NCBI RefSeq assembly: GCF_004153195.1
Contig: NZ_SEMC01000008.1
Location: forward strand, 51,969-115,968
DNA length: 64,000 nt
Source: Sporolactobacillus sp. THM19-2
GTDB lineage: Bacteria; Bacillota; Bacilli; Bacillales; Sporolactobacillaceae
Direction of reading: 5' to 3'
Shown: positions 43,915 through 52,981 of the stretch, one piece after another
Position numbering within the stretch: the first letter of the stretch is position 1
How the letters are laid out: each line of letters starts with the position of its first letter
The notes under the pieces: generated by a model
Database searches by the model: none
What the model was told of the DNA's origin: nothing
Seen by the model: only the letters and a program-made list of their open reading frames with translations
Made by a program: the position numbers and the translations under genes

Positions 43915-44379
43915 TTATACTTCTCCGAGAACCTGTTCACCCAGGTATCGGAGCACGTCACTTCGGCCGATCAGACCAACGACATGATGCTCCCTGTCGA
44001 TGACAGGCACGCGTTTGAGATGATGATGCGACAGCATTCGGAGCACATCCCCCAGGTCCCGTTCAGCCGTGACAGTCAGGATATTTCGTTTTCTCATTAG
44101 CTTGCTGACTTTTTTGTTTAATAAATCTTCTAAATGGCCACGTGTGATCTCCACCTTCACTGACGCGATGAGGCTGTACCAATCATAAACAGTCATTTGT
44201 TTTGGCAGCAGAGTTCTCATTATGTCACCATCTGTGATCACGCCTGACAGTCTGTCCTTACTGTCAAGAACCGGGATGATACCGATTCGATGATCAATCA
44301 TTTTCTTAAGTACGACTGAAATGAGATCATCTTCATGGACGGATACAACATCTGTAATCATGACTTGTCTGACAAGCAT
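43915..44379 (-). CDS. Tandem CBS-domain protein
   Basis: 154 residues made of two CBS repeats (about 5-60 and 85-150): [14 protein letters not shown] with [12 protein letters not shown], and [15 protein letters not shown] with [16 protein letters not shown] pairs bind adenine nucleotides as energy sensors. Its partner is not known. SD GAGGAGCG before ATG 44379. It lies between spoVS and miaB, where B. subtilis has tdh-kbl. Confidence 0.85.
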   Translation of the reverse strand: MLVRQVMITDVVSVHEDDLISVVLKKMIDHRIGIIPVLDSKDRLSGVITDGDIMRTLLPKQMTVYDWYSLIASVKVEITRGHLEDLLNKKVSKLMRKRNILTVTAERDLGDVLRMLSHHHLKRVPVIDREHHVVGLIGRSDVLRYLGEQVLGEV

Positions 44380-44498
44380 CTTTACCCGCTCCTCTCCCCC
44401 TCTTCACTATTCATTATACATCATATAATGTATGCGTTTTCAATAAAATGAAATTTCAAATCAGTGGGCGCTTCCTACTCCACTGATTGTTCGTTGAA

Positions 44499-44591
44499 CC
44501 CATCGGGCTGCTGCGGGCAGTGATCCCCACCTGGAAGTGTTCGTTTATCCCCATGACTCTGAGGTGGGAGGGTATTACCACTGGATAAAAA
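44499..44591 (-). ncRNA. Copy B of the repeated structured element (downstream of spoVS)
   Basis: Homologue of copy A at 31522-31618. On the minus strand hairpin CCUCA/UGGGG (44560-44564 with 44549-44553) replaces the A-U pair of copy A by G-U, and GUGGG/CCCGC (44526-44530 with 44513-44517) replaces C-G by U-G, so both stems survive sequence change. The linker GAUAAACGAACA is identical. A further AACGAACA follows, then an AUCAGUGG/CCACUGAU hairpin (44461-44486) with a partly U-rich tail that may be its own terminator. It starts on the U-run of the spoVS terminator. Confidence 0.55.
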
Positions 44592-44630
44592 CAGGTTTCC
44601 TGACTGCTTGAAGACACCAGAAAACCTGTA
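44584..44630 (-). terminator. spoVS terminator
   Basis: ACAGGTTTTCTG pairs with CAGGAAACCTGT (one mismatch), followed on the minus strand by TTTTATCC. Confidence 0.75.
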
Positions 44631-44635
44631 CACTT

Positions 44636-44896
44636 TCATCTCGGTTCGATAATCAGCTTAATCGCTGTCCTCTCTTCACCGTCAATCTTAATATCTGTAA
44701 AGGCTGGAATACAGATCAGATCCAGCCCGCTTGGAGCGACAAAACCTCTTGCAATGGCGACAGCTTTAACAGCCTGATTTAGTGCTCCGGCTCCAATAGC
44801 CTGAATTTCTGCAGATTTTTGCACGCGCATCGCATGTGCCAGGGCACCGGCAACAGAATTAGGAACAGATTTTGCTGAAACTTTTAACACATCCAT
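44636..44896 (-). CDS. spoVS: Stage V sporulation protein S
   Basis: 86-residue Alba-like protein with the near-invariant family sequence MDVLKVSAKSVPNSVAGALA, then EIQAIGAGALNQAVKA and FTDIKIDGEERTAI. In B. subtilis it is transcribed by sigma-H and affects septation and coat assembly. The order rny-ymdB-spoVS is conserved. SD AAGGAG. No clear sigma-H promoter was seen in the short upstream gap. Confidence 0.97.
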   Translation of the reverse strand: MDVLKVSAKSVPNSVAGALAHAMRVQKSAEIQAIGAGALNQAVKAVAIARGFVAPSGLDLICIPAFTDIKIDGEERTAIKLIIEPR

Positions 44897-45001
44897 GGCT
44901 GCTTGTCATCTCCTTCTGAGAATTACCCGTATTAAACTATATTCCCATAAAAAGGGGACTATGCCCTCATGGATCTGACAAGGTTGAAAAAGCCCTCCAT
45001 G

Positions 45002-45796
45002 TTAATCAAAATAAGGGTGATCCGGGTTAATCAGTACCCGTTCGATCTTACTGGCCTTTCCTGTTGTATCATTTACCGTGATCACCGCGCCGCCCAACTG
45101 TCCTTCACCCTCTTCACTTTCAAATCGGACAGGCATTGCCGTCAGAAACCTCCTTGTTACCGCCTCCCGGGTCACGCCGATAATGCCGTTATAAGGCCCG
45201 GTCATCCCCGCATCCGAAAGATAGGCTGTTCCCTGAGAAAGTATCCGCTCATCAGCAGTTTGAACATGCGTATGTGTCCCGATAACTGCGGAAACCCTTC
45301 CATCGAGATACCACCCTAAGGCCAATTTTTCACTTGTCGTTTCAGCATGCAGATCGACAAAAATAACAGGCGTTTTTTCTCTCGCTTCAGCAACGAGGCG
45401 ATCTGCCAATCGAAACGGATCATCAAGGGCCGGAAGAAACACCCTGCCCTGCAAGTTAATCACTGCAACATGCTTGTTTCCGGCGTGAAGGATTCTCATC
45501 CCTGTTCCAGGTGTCCCTTCAGGAAAATTGGCCGGCCTTACCAGACGATCAGCCCGGTCGATAAAATCAAAAATATCCTTATTGTCCCATGTATGGTTTC
45601 CCATTGTCAGGATATCTGCTCCCTTTTCAAGAAGATGATGATATATCTTTTGCGTTATCCCTTTTCCGTGAGCTGCGTTCTCTGCATTAATAATCGTCAC
45701 ATCCGGATGAATGCGGCTTTTTAATTGAGGTAAATAGTTGTCGATCATTTGTCTTCCTGTTTTGCCATAAATATCTCCAATGAACAGTATCTTCAA
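45002..45796 (-). CDS. ymdB: YmdB metallophosphodiesterase
   Basis: 264 residues. Metal ligands are in GDIYGKTGRQ (about 7-16), INAENAAHGKG (about 37-47), GNHTWDNKD (about 66-74), VDLHAETTSEK and GTHTHVQTADERIL. It is a 2',3'-cyclic-nucleotide phosphodiesterase-type enzyme that influences biofilm gene expression in B. subtilis and is usually co-encoded with RNase Y. A terminator sits between the rny end and this gene, so separate expression is likely. Confidence 0.94.
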   Translation of the reverse strand: MKILFIGDIYGKTGRQMIDNYLPQLKSRIHPDVTIINAENAAHGKGITQKIYHHLLEKGADILTMGNHTWDNKDIFDFIDRADRLVRPANFPEGTPGTGMRILHAGNKHVAVINLQGRVFLPALDDPFRLADRLVAEAREKTPVIFVDLHAETTSEKLALGWYLDGRVSAVIGTHTHVQTADERILSQGTAYLSDAGMTGPYNGIIGVTREAVTRRFLTAMPVRFESEEGEGQLGGAVITVNDTTGKASKIERVLINPDHPYFD

Positions 45797-45937
45797 GAAA
45801 TAGTCACATCCTGCCCTATTATTTTCTCTGTTTTTTATCGTATAAAGAAAACCTGACGGAGCCCGACCTCTGTTACCGGCTGAGCCTTATTTAACCTGAT
45901 CCGGTATCATCTCTGAAATGTAAATCATTCCTGTAAA

Positions 45938-45970
45938 AATGAAAAAACGGCTTAAAGCCGCTTTTTCATT
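45938..45970 (-). terminator. rny terminator overlapping its stop codon
   Basis: AGCGGCTT-TAAGCCGTT stem followed by TTTTTCATTTTT on the minus strand. The stem includes the last codons of rny. Confidence 0.82.
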
Positions 45971-47528
45971 TTGCATATTCAACAGCACGTGTTTCACGAA
46001 TCACTGTCACTTTGATATTACCAGGATAGTCAAGATCGCTTTCTATCTTTTTGGTGATATCATGAGCGAGCTGGTAAGATTTTGCATCATCTATGATATC
46101 CGGCTGAACAATGATCCGGATCTCTCGTCCTGCCTGTATAGCATAAGATTTCTCAACGCCTTCGAACGACTCAGAGATTTCTTCAAGTTTTTCGAGACGG
46201 TGAATGTAATTCTCAAGCGTTTCGCGCCGTGCGCCCGGCCGTGCAGCAGACAGTGCATCAGCCGCCGCAACCAGAACAGATATGACAGAAGTAGCCTCCG
46301 TATCTCCGTGATGTGATGCAATACTGTTGATCACAACAGGATGTTCTTTATACTTGGTTGCCAGTTCCACACCGATTTCAACATGACTGCCCTCAACTTC
46401 ATGATCAATGGCTTTACCAATATCATGGAGCAGTCCTGCCCGTCTGGCCAGCATTTCATCCTCTCCAAGCTCCGCAGCCATCATCCCGGTTAAAAAGGCA
46501 ACTTCAACGGAATGCTGCAACACATTCTGGCCGTAACTGGTACGGAAATGCAAACGTCCCAGGATCTTGATCAGATCCGGATGCAGGCCGTGAATTCCGA
46601 CTTCAAAGGTGGTCTGTTCGCCATAATCACGTATTTTTTCGTCTACTTCATGGCGTGACTTCTCCACCATTTCCTCAATGCGGGCCGGGTGAATTCGACC
46701 ATCCTGAACCAGCTTTTCAAGAGCAATTCTGGCCACTTCACGACGGATCGGGTCAAACCCCGACAGGATGACTGCTTCAGGTGTATCATCGATAATCAGA
46801 TCGATACCTGTCAGCGTCTCAAGGGTACGAATGTTACGTCCTTCACGCCCGATGATCCTGCCTTTCATCTCGTCATTTGGAAGATTGACTACGGAAACAG
46901 TTGTCTCTGTGACGTGATCAGCGGCACAACGTTGAATGGCAAGGGATAAAATGCTTTTTGCTTTCTTCTCCGCATCTTCCTTCGCTTTCATTTCAATATC
47001 TCTGGCAATCTGTGCCGCATCATGTGATGACTCTTGTCTGACCTGATTAAGGATCAATTCTTTTGCTTCATCATTCGTCAGGCCGGAAATTCTCTCAAGT
47101 TCATCCTGCTGCTTGTGCAGTGTTTCCTCCACTTTGCCTTCCATCTCTTCAATTTGTCGGTGTTTCTTGCTAAGTGCTTCCTCCCTTTTTTCTAATGAAC
47201 CTTCTTTTTTATCAAGAGATTCGCTTTTGCGATCGAGCAGATCCTCTTTTTGAACCAGGCGATTTTCCTGTTTTTGAAGTTCATTTCTTCTATCCCGGGC
47301 TTCATTTTCTGTCTGAGACCTCAGCGTATGAATCTTATCCTTAGCTTCAAGGAGAGTTTCTTTCTTTAATGCTTCCGCATCACGCCGGGCCTGCTCAATA
47401 ATCCGATGAGCTGCTGCCTCAGCAGAAGCGATTTTTGCCTCAGCAATTTTTTTCCTGTAAAAATAACCAACAAACAGACAAACAACAGAGATCAGCGCAA
47501 TGGAGATGATTGTAATAATCGTCATCAT
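45966..47528 (-). CDS. rny: Ribonuclease Y
   Basis: 520 residues. N-terminal membrane helix (about 3-23), long coiled coil (about 28-205), KH domain ([19 protein letters not shown], about 218-236) and HD domain with metal ligands in [17 protein letters not shown] (about 366-382). It is the principal endonuclease starting mRNA decay in Firmicutes and is membrane-anchored. Upstream is a strong promoter and a leader of about 230 nt with a 5'-terminal hairpin. Confidence 0.97.
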   Translation of the reverse strand: MMTIITIISIALISVVCLFVGYFYRKKIAEAKIASAEAAAHRIIEQARRDAEALKKETLLEAKDKIHTLRSQTENEARDRRNELQKQENRLVQKEDLLDRKSESLDKKEGSLEKREEALSKKHRQIEEMEGKVEETLHKQQDELERISGLTNDEAKELILNQVRQESSHDAAQIARDIEMKAKEDAEKKAKSILSLAIQRCAADHVTETTVSVVNLPNDEMKGRIIGREGRNIRTLETLTGIDLIIDDTPEAVILSGFDPIRREVARIALEKLVQDGRIHPARIEEMVEKSRHEVDEKIRDYGEQTTFEVGIHGLHPDLIKILGRLHFRTSYGQNVLQHSVEVAFLTGMMAAELGEDEMLARRAGLLHDIGKAIDHEVEGSHVEIGVELATKYKEHPVVINSIASHHGDTEATSVISVLVAAADALSAARPGARRETLENYIHRLEKLEEISESFEGVEKSYAIQAGREIRIIVQPDIIDDAKSYQLAHDITKKIESDLDYPGNIKVTVIRETRAVEYAK

Positions 47529-47763
47529 TTCACCTCCTTGCTTTTCCGTATCGTCAAGAAGTAAAATCTGTCACTTTTACTTTTGCATGGTGCTTAAAAG
47601 AAACGATAAGAAACTGAGGGATACGGAATCAATGAACAGCTTTCATCTGTCTCCGGTTCTATTTACAGCTTCCCTTCAGTCATTATGACATTATCCGTTA
47701 AGCACTTACTGGCAGAAAAATTTACATGAACATGAAATATGTGACTGATAAGTCACAAGTTAA

Positions 47764-47792
47764 TTGTATAGTTGCGTATATAGGTTGTCAAC
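47764..47792 (-). promoter_or_regulatory. rny promoter
   Basis: Minus-strand TTGACA (47787-47792), 17-bp spacer, TACAAT (47764-47769), a near-consensus sigma-A promoter starting near 47757. Confidence 0.65.
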
Positions 47793-47832
47793 CTTACATG
47801 TTTTAGGCAAATCACCCCAAAGGTATTCTGGC

Positions 47833-47873
47833 TATAAAAAAAGATTGCGTTCCTCTGACGCAATCTTTTTCCC
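47833..47873 (-). terminator. recA terminator
   Basis: AAAAGATTGCGTC-AGAG-GAACGCAATCTTTTTTT: perfect AGATTGCGT/ACGCAATCT stem with runs of A and T on both sides. Confidence 0.88.
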
Positions 47874-47886
47874 TGATATCCTTCAA

Positions 47887-48957
47887 TTATTTTTTGGGGG
47901 CATCCGAACTATGAACCACAGCTTCTTTATCCGCTGATTCATCCGGTGTTTCATCTGGTGTTTCATCCAAATGATAATGCTGCCTGATTTGTTTCTTGAT
48001 TTCTTCCCTGATCGGCTCATTTTCTTTCAAAAATAATTTTGCATTTTCTCTTCCCTGACCGAGCCGCTCTTTATGATATGAATACCAGGACCCGCTTTTT
48101 TCCACAATATCCAGATCAGAACCGATATCGAGGATCTCACCTTCACTGGAAATACCATGACCATACATAATATCCACTTCCGCCTGTTTGAAAGGAGGGG
48201 CAACCTTGTTTTTCACTACTTTAATTCTTGTACGGTTTCCTACAATATCATTCCCAACTTTTAACGCTTCGGCGCGACGGACTTCAAGGCGGACGGAGGC
48301 GTAAAATTTCAGCGCGCGTCCTCCTGGTGTCGTCTCAGGATTTCCGAACATCACACCGACTTTTTCACGGATCTGGTTGATAAAAATAGCCGTTGTTTTT
48401 GATTTACTGATGGCTCCTGACAATTTCCTCAATGCCTGAGACATGAGACGCGCCTGCAACCCGACATGGGAATCACCCATTTCACCTTCGATTTCAGCTT
48501 TTGGAACCAGAGCAGCTACAGAATCGATAACAACAATATCAATGGCACCGCTCCTGACCAATGCTTCACAGATTTCCAGTGCCTGCTCACCTGTATCCGG
48601 CTGTGACAGGAGCAGTTCATCTATATTGACGCCCAGGTGTTCTGCATAAACAGGATCAAGAGCATGTTCTGCATCAATAAAGGCGGCCTGTCCTCCACCT
48701 TTCTGAGCTTCAGCAATAGCATGCAGGGCCACCGTCGTTTTACCTGAGGATTCAGGCCCGTATATTTCAATGATCCGTCCACGTGGATATCCTCCGACAC
48801 CCATGGCGATATCAAGTGTCAGAGAACCGCTCGAAACGGTCGACACACGCTGCTCCGGCTGTTCACCAAGCCTCATGATCGAACCTTTTCCGAATTGTTT
48901 TTCGATTTGACGCAGTGCACTGTCCAGTGCTGCCTTTCTGTCATTTTTCCCAGCCAT
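47887..48957 (-). CDS. recA: Recombinase RecA
   Basis: 356 residues. Walker [15 protein letters not shown] (about 66-79), Walker [22 protein letters not shown] (about 138-158), loop L2 [22 protein letters not shown] (about 193-214). It drives homologous recombination and activates LexA self-cleavage. The C-terminus ends in an acidic tail with [11 protein letters not shown], longer than in B. subtilis (348 residues). Upstream is an SOS-like box. Confidence 0.98.
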   Translation of the reverse strand: MAGKNDRKAALDSALRQIEKQFGKGSIMRLGEQPEQRVSTVSSGSLTLDIAMGVGGYPRGRIIEIYGPESSGKTTVALHAIAEAQKGGGQAAFIDAEHALDPVYAEHLGVNIDELLLSQPDTGEQALEICEALVRSGAIDIVVIDSVAALVPKAEIEGEMGDSHVGLQARLMSQALRKLSGAISKSKTTAIFINQIREKVGVMFGNPETTPGGRALKFYASVRLEVRRAEALKVGNDIVGNRTRIKVVKNKVAPPFKQAEVDIMYGHGISSEGEILDIGSDLDIVEKSGSWYSYHKERLGQGRENAKLFLKENEPIREEIKKQIRQHYHLDETPDETPDESADKEAVVHSSDAPKK

Positions 48958-48985
48958 TCTCCCGGATCATCTCCTTAAAACTTTC

Positions 48986-49043
48986 TTATTAAATCATACC
49001 TTTTTTAATGAATAAGCACAAGTGTTCCCCAAATATTTATTCG
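48986..49043 (-). promoter_or_regulatory. recA promoter with LexA-like box
   Basis: Minus-strand TTGTGC, 17-bp spacer, TATGAT lie about 30-60 bp upstream of recA. CGAATAAATATTTG (49030-49043, minus strand) matches CGAAC-N4-GTTYG with two deviations and lies just upstream of the -35. SOS control is expected for recA. Confidence 0.5.
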
Positions 49044-49048
49044 TATCA

Positions 49049-50299
49049 TTATAACCGTTCAATAAGAGGTAACTTCAGAAGATGCCTTCTGACCAGGTCG
49101 TAACCTGTTTTAACCGAACGGATCCTGATCATTCTCCGTGAACCGGCCAACTTGTATAGATAACTTTCTGAGCCATCTTGGTCAGCAATACCGATATAAA
49201 CCGTGCCGACATCTTTACCCTCACTTTTTTCCGGTCCGGCCACTCCTGTAAAGCCCACACCAATGTCCGAAGCACACAGATTTCTGACGGACGATGCCAT
49301 TTGTTTCGCACACTCCGCGCTGACCGCTCCCGCAGAGTGCAGCAAAGTTTGGGGAATGCCAAGAACATGGGCCTTCACCTCATTTGTGTAGCAGACGATA
49401 CCCCCGTTCAACACCGACGAAGCGCCAGAAAAACCGGTCATCCATTCCGCTGCCATGCCCCCGGTCAGACTTTCAGCAAAAGCAATGGTTTTGCCCTTCT
49501 TTTTTAACAAACGAAAGACGTGCTCAGCCAGTGATTCCTCGCCGTAGCCGTACAGATACCCGCCTGTTCGCTCATCAATCTGCTTCTCAACGCGATCAAG
49601 CATCTGAATGGCGCTCTCCCGTCTGCGGTGTCTGGCCGTCAGGCGAAGAGTTACTTCGCCTTCCTTGGCCAGCGGAGCAATCGTGGGATTCGACTGGTTA
49701 TCAATCAGATCGATAATTTTAGTTTCCAGCGCAGATTCCCCAATACCGAAAAAGCGTAACACACGAGACTCAATGTGTTCTTTGCTGCTCAGAGCGAGGT
49801 GACTGGCGGCAAATTCCAGAAACATGGGCTTCATTTCTGAAGGAACCCCGGGCATTAATACATACATGCGTCCGTCCTTTTCAGCGACCATTCCCGGTGC
49901 CATTCCCTGCCTGTTCGGCAATACCCGGCTTCCTTCGATAACCAGTGCCTGTTTCCGGTTATTGGGCGTCATTTCTCTGCCTGTTTCCTTAAAATAAGCC
50001 ATAATACTATTCATTGCATCAGGATCCGTCACCAGTTTTCTGTCCAGACATTCTGCAACCGTTTCTTTCGTTAAATCATCCTTTGTCGGACCAAGACCGC
50101 CTGTAAAGATAAGCAGATCGGATCTTTCTTCAGCGTGTCTGATGGTGTCACGGAGGCGGTTGCGATTATCGCCGCATACCGTATGAAAATAGACGTTAAT
50201 CCCCAGTGTGGCAAGGTGCTCCGATATGAACTGCGCATTCGTATTTGCAATCTGCCCAAGCAGGAGTTCAGAACCAACTGCTATAATCTCTGCGTTCAT
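49049..50299 (-). CDS. cinA: CinA family protein (nicotinamide-nucleotide amidase-type, competence/damage-inducible)
   Basis: 416 residues from ATG 50299, the same length as B. subtilis CinA. N-terminal COG1058 molybdopterin-binding-like domain (EIIAVGSELLLGQIANTNAQ, FTGGLGPTKDDLTKE) and C-terminal CinA/PncC domain (FAESLTGGMAAEWMTGFSGAS, GFTGVAGPEKSEGKDVGTVYIG). A 13-residue extension is rejected because the SD GGAGTCC precedes the internal ATG. Located just upstream of recA on the same strand as in streptococci and bacilli. Confidence 0.94.
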   Translation of the reverse strand: MNAEIIAVGSELLLGQIANTNAQFISEHLATLGINVYFHTVCGDNRNRLRDTIRHAEERSDLLIFTGGLGPTKDDLTKETVAECLDRKLVTDPDAMNSIMAYFKETGREMTPNNRKQALVIEGSRVLPNRQGMAPGMVAEKDGRMYVLMPGVPSEMKPMFLEFAASHLALSSKEHIESRVLRFFGIGESALETKIIDLIDNQSNPTIAPLAKEGEVTLRLTARHRRRESAIQMLDRVEKQIDERTGGYLYGYGEESLAEHVFRLLKKKGKTIAFAESLTGGMAAEWMTGFSGASSVLNGGIVCYTNEVKAHVLGIPQTLLHSAGAVSAECAKQMASSVRNLCASDIGVGFTGVAGPEKSEGKDVGTVYIGIADQDGSESYLYKLAGSRRMIRIRSVKTGYDLVRRHLLKLPLIERL

Positions 50300-50388
50300 G
50301 AAATCAGGACTCCAATTCTTAATCGCACAATCTTCCATTCTTTAATCTTATTATCATTCAGGAGGTTGCGAAGTGCAACCGGAAAGAA

Positions 50389-50967
50389 TTACTTTGACCG
50401 AAGAATCACATCCCGGTTTTTATAAAAATAATCAGCTCCCGACACAATGGTAAGGATAACCGCAATCCAGAGAATGATCTGATCAAGAGGAAAGCCATCG
50501 ATACCGAATGGAATATTGTTGAACAGGAACAAAATAATAGCAACCATCTGGAACAATGTTTTCCATTTTCCCATTTTTCCTGCCGCAATAACATCCCCCT
50601 CTCCTGCTGCAACAAGACGTAATCCGGTTACTGCAAATTCCCGGGCGAGAATCACGATAATCATCCAGGAAGCCATCCTGCCCATTCCGACAAAAGAAAC
50701 AAACGCGCTCATGACAAGCAGTTTGTCGGCAAGCGGATCGGAGAACTTGCCGAAATTGGTCACAAGATGCCTTCTCCGGGCAATTTGTCCATCAAGCCAG
50801 TCGGTGAAAGAAGCGAGCATAAAAATAAATCCGGCGATCATCTGAGATACGGGAAGAGTAAAATCACCTGAGCCAATTGTGCCCAGTTGAAGAGGGGCCA
50901 GAAGAAAGATCAAAAAAATGGGGATCATAACCATACGGGACACAGTTAACTTATTGGCTATATTCAC
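50389..50967 (-). CDS. pgsA: CDP-diacylglycerol-glycerol-3-phosphate 3-phosphatidyltransferase
   Basis: 192 residues, integral membrane CDP-alcohol phosphatidyltransferase making phosphatidylglycerophosphate. The signature DG-x2-AR-x8-G-x3-D-x3-D reads DWLDGQIARRRHLVTNFGKFSDPLADKLL (about 54-82). GTG start at 50967 with GGAGG 8 nt upstream; the upstream 18-residue extension is rejected. Preceded by the rodZ-like gene and its terminator. Confidence 0.95.
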   Translation of the reverse strand: MNIANKLTVSRMVMIPIFLIFLLAPLQLGTIGSGDFTLPVSQMIAGFIFMLASFTDWLDGQIARRRHLVTNFGKFSDPLADKLLVMSAFVSFVGMGRMASWMIIVILAREFAVTGLRLVAAGEGDVIAAGKMGKWKTLFQMVAIILFLFNNIPFGIDGFPLDQIILWIAVILTIVSGADYFYKNRDVILRSK

Positions 50968-51052
50968 ATTAAATTCCTCCTTATACGTGCAAAAATTATT
51001 GTCAAAAAGATCATCTGACACATTTCTATCATATTTTTCAAAATATCATCAT

Positions 51053-51087
51053 TGAAAAAAGGGCTGTCGTCATCAGACAAGCCCCGT
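51053..51087 (-). terminator. Terminator of the RodZ-like gene
   Basis: GGGGCTTGTC-TGATGAC-GACAGCCC stem followed on the minus strand by six T residues. Confidence 0.77.
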
Positions 51088-51098
51088 TCTCAGGCTGG

Positions 51099-51986
51099 TT
51101 ATTTGTTGAATTTAATGATAATCGTCTGGATTATATTTTTGTTTGGAAAATGGAATGCTTGACCGTTAACCTTAAACTCAGTGTTGGGCACGCTGCCGAA
51201 CTTGATAGAAAGTGATTTCACATTCCCTGCATCAAAGCTGTACGATTTTTTACCTGCATCCGAAGCGGTTCCTTCAAGAAGTATTTTACCCGTTTCGTCC
51301 TGAGCGCGGAACCAGGCCGGGTTACCGTTTTTCGTTGCGATATTCACTTTGAATTCCGTTGTTCCTGTAAGTGTATAGGTGCTCTTATTTCCCTGCGTCT
51401 GTTCCGGCTTCAGACTCTGTTTCTGCGATGTCGATGGGGAGGATCCGGACTGGCTGTTTCCTGAATCGGCTATGGAACTGCCTGAATCAGAATGAGTGGT
51501 CCCACTGAAAGAAATGGAGGAGCCCGTTCCCTGATTCGTATCCGGAGCCTTTTCTGCACGGCTTCCTGCAAAATTGGAAATCAGAATATATACGATCATG
51601 AGTACGATGAGACAGATGACGATAATGATCGCTTTGTTGATCACAGACGACCAGTTCCCAGACCTTTTTTTGCCCGGACGGGAAGCTCTTGAAGGCAAGT
51701 CATCCGTTCCATCAGGAGGAAGGGTACGAATTTCTGAAGACTCATGATGAACCTTCGGCATTTCTGATGCGTATTTTTCTGTCAACTCTGCGAAATCGAG
51801 ACCGACGGTTTCGGCATAACTCTTAATAAAGGCCCGAGTATAAAATGCACCGGGTAAACGTTCAAAATGACCCTCCTCGATTGCCTGGAGATAACGTTTC
51901 TGAATTTTTGTCTGTTCCTGAAGTTCATCCAGAGTCAGTCCCTTATTTTCTCTGGCGTCCTTCAATGCCTGACCAAGTTCACTCAT
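51099..51986 (-). CDS. ymfM: RodZ-like cytoskeletal membrane protein YmfM
   Basis: 295 residues. A cytoplasmic helix-turn-helix of the XRE-like RodZ type (ELGQALKDARENKGLTLDEL, about 3-70), a basic juxtamembrane segment (RPGKKRSGNW), one membrane helix (about 118-140), a Ser/Thr/Gly-rich linker with several SGSS-like repeats (about 150-205), and an extracellular DUF4115 domain to the end. RodZ links MreB to the membrane in cell-shape control. ATG 51986 with TAGGTG upstream. Confidence 0.92.
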   Translation of the reverse strand: MSELGQALKDARENKGLTLDELQEQTKIQKRYLQAIEEGHFERLPGAFYTRAFIKSYAETVGLDFAELTEKYASEMPKVHHESSEIRTLPPDGTDDLPSRASRPGKKRSGNWSSVINKAIIIVICLIVLMIVYILISNFAGSRAEKAPDTNQGTGSSISFSGTTHSDSGSSIADSGNSQSGSSPSTSQKQSLKPEQTQGNKSTYTLTGTTEFKVNIATKNGNPAWFRAQDETGKILLEGTASDAGKKSYSFDAGNVKSLSIKFGSVPNTEFKVNGQAFHFPNKNIIQTIIIKFNK

Positions 51987-52020
51987 GAAAAACACCTACC
52001 AATACTTATTAAAATCAATT

Positions 52021-52788
52021 TCAGAAAAGATTAAGTTCATTCATATAAGAATCGTAATCAATGGTTTCGTTCTGATGATTACGGAGCTCGAGCATATAAT
52101 CAAAGTCGTCCATTGTGTACTCCGTATGACGGACAAAAACATCCGGATGTTCCACAACTTTGGTAACCGGCCGGCGCATGATCTGGTGGATCAGCCTCCA
52201 GTGAGATTCCGTACCCTGTTTCATTGAGACCAGTCCGTCAATGACAAAAATATGATCGTTTAACCGTTCGTCTTCGGACAGATGAGTGCGGATGGTCTGC
52301 CTGAGCAGAGTCGAAGAGACAAATATCCAGCGTTTGTTTGCGGATACGCTTGCCGCGATAATGGATTCGGATTTTCCCACACGCGGAATCCCGCGTATAC
52401 CGATCAGGAGATGACCTGGCTTTTTAAACAATTCGGCCATAAAATCAACAAGAAGTCCGATTTCATCCCGGGTGAAACGAAAAGTTTTCCGGTCATCTGT
52501 ATCCCTCTCGACATATCTTCCGTGGCGTACGGCCAGCCTGTCCATTAAAGTCGTTCGACGTACCTTCGTCAAATGTATCCTCTTCATGGTTCCAACAATT
52601 TCAAGAAAACGATAAATCTGTTGATCTTTATCCGTACAAACAAGGAGTCCGCGCCGTTTATGATCAATACCGTTTATCGTAAGAATATTGATTTCCAGCT
52701 TACCAAGGAGCGATGCGACATCTCCAAGAAGCCCCGGCTCATTTCTATGTATTTCATATTCCAGATACCATTCATTGCCGTCGTTCAT
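52021..52788 (-). CDS. ymfK: YmfK, DUF3388 protein with ACT-like N-terminus
   Basis: 255 residues. Residues about 6-75 (YLEYEIHRNEPGLLGDVASL, ILTINGIDHKRRGLL) look like an ACT ligand-binding domain. Residues about 125-145 (LLIGIRGIPRVGKSESIIAA) resemble a P-loop with GIPRVGKS. The rest is family-specific. No function is established. It lies in the conserved ymfI-ymfJ-ymfK-ymfM-pgsA run. Confidence 0.9.
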   Translation of the reverse strand: MNDGNEWYLEYEIHRNEPGLLGDVASLLGKLEINILTINGIDHKRRGLLVCTDKDQQIYRFLEIVGTMKRIHLTKVRRTTLMDRLAVRHGRYVERDTDDRKTFRFTRDEIGLLVDFMAELFKKPGHLLIGIRGIPRVGKSESIIAASVSANKRWIFVSSTLLRQTIRTHLSEDERLNDHIFVIDGLVSMKQGTESHWRLIHQIMRRPVTKVVEHPDVFVRHTEYTMDDFDYMLELRNHQNETIDYDSYMNELNLF

Positions 52789-52840
52789 GGATGCTTGCCC
52801 TCTCCGTAAAAACAGACTTTCGTATAAAGATGCCCGAAAA

Positions 52841-52887
52841 ATGAAAGAAGGTCCACATCCTTATATCAGCACATGTCCTTCTTTACA
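52841..52887 (-). other. Long-loop hairpin in the ymfK leader
   Basis: GTAAAGAAGG pairs with CCTTCTTTC over 8-9 bp around a loop of about 27 nt and is followed on the minus strand by ATTTTTCGGG. It lies 50 bp before the ymfK start and could be a second terminator or an attenuator. Confidence 0.35.
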
Positions 52888-52934
52888 CCCTTAGTTAATA
52901 TTATCATAAACCTTACATTTTAACGACAGGGTAC

Positions 52935-52971
52935 AAGAAAAAAGAGACGCCATCGGGCCTCTCTTTTTTCT
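52935..52971 (-). terminator. ymfJ terminator
   Basis: AAAGAGAGGCCCGATGGCGTCTCTTT type stem with one bulge, followed by TTTC and preceded by A residues. Confidence 0.8.
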
Positions 52972-52981
52972 TTATTCAGGT

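Larger units (their letters stand above)
47529..47886. other. Intergenic region rny-recA: leader, promoter, terminator
   Basis: Contains the rny promoter, an untranslated leader of about 230 nt with an inverted repeat GTGACT-GATA-AGTCAC (47741-47756) at its predicted 5' end, and the recA terminator. No small gene or riboswitch was recognised in the leader. Confidence 0.5.

Noticed and set aside
43743..43961. 73-residue N-terminal extension of MiaB
   Set aside because: Composition is unlike the family and it overlaps the CBS gene; the GTG with AGGGGG upstream matches family N-termini.
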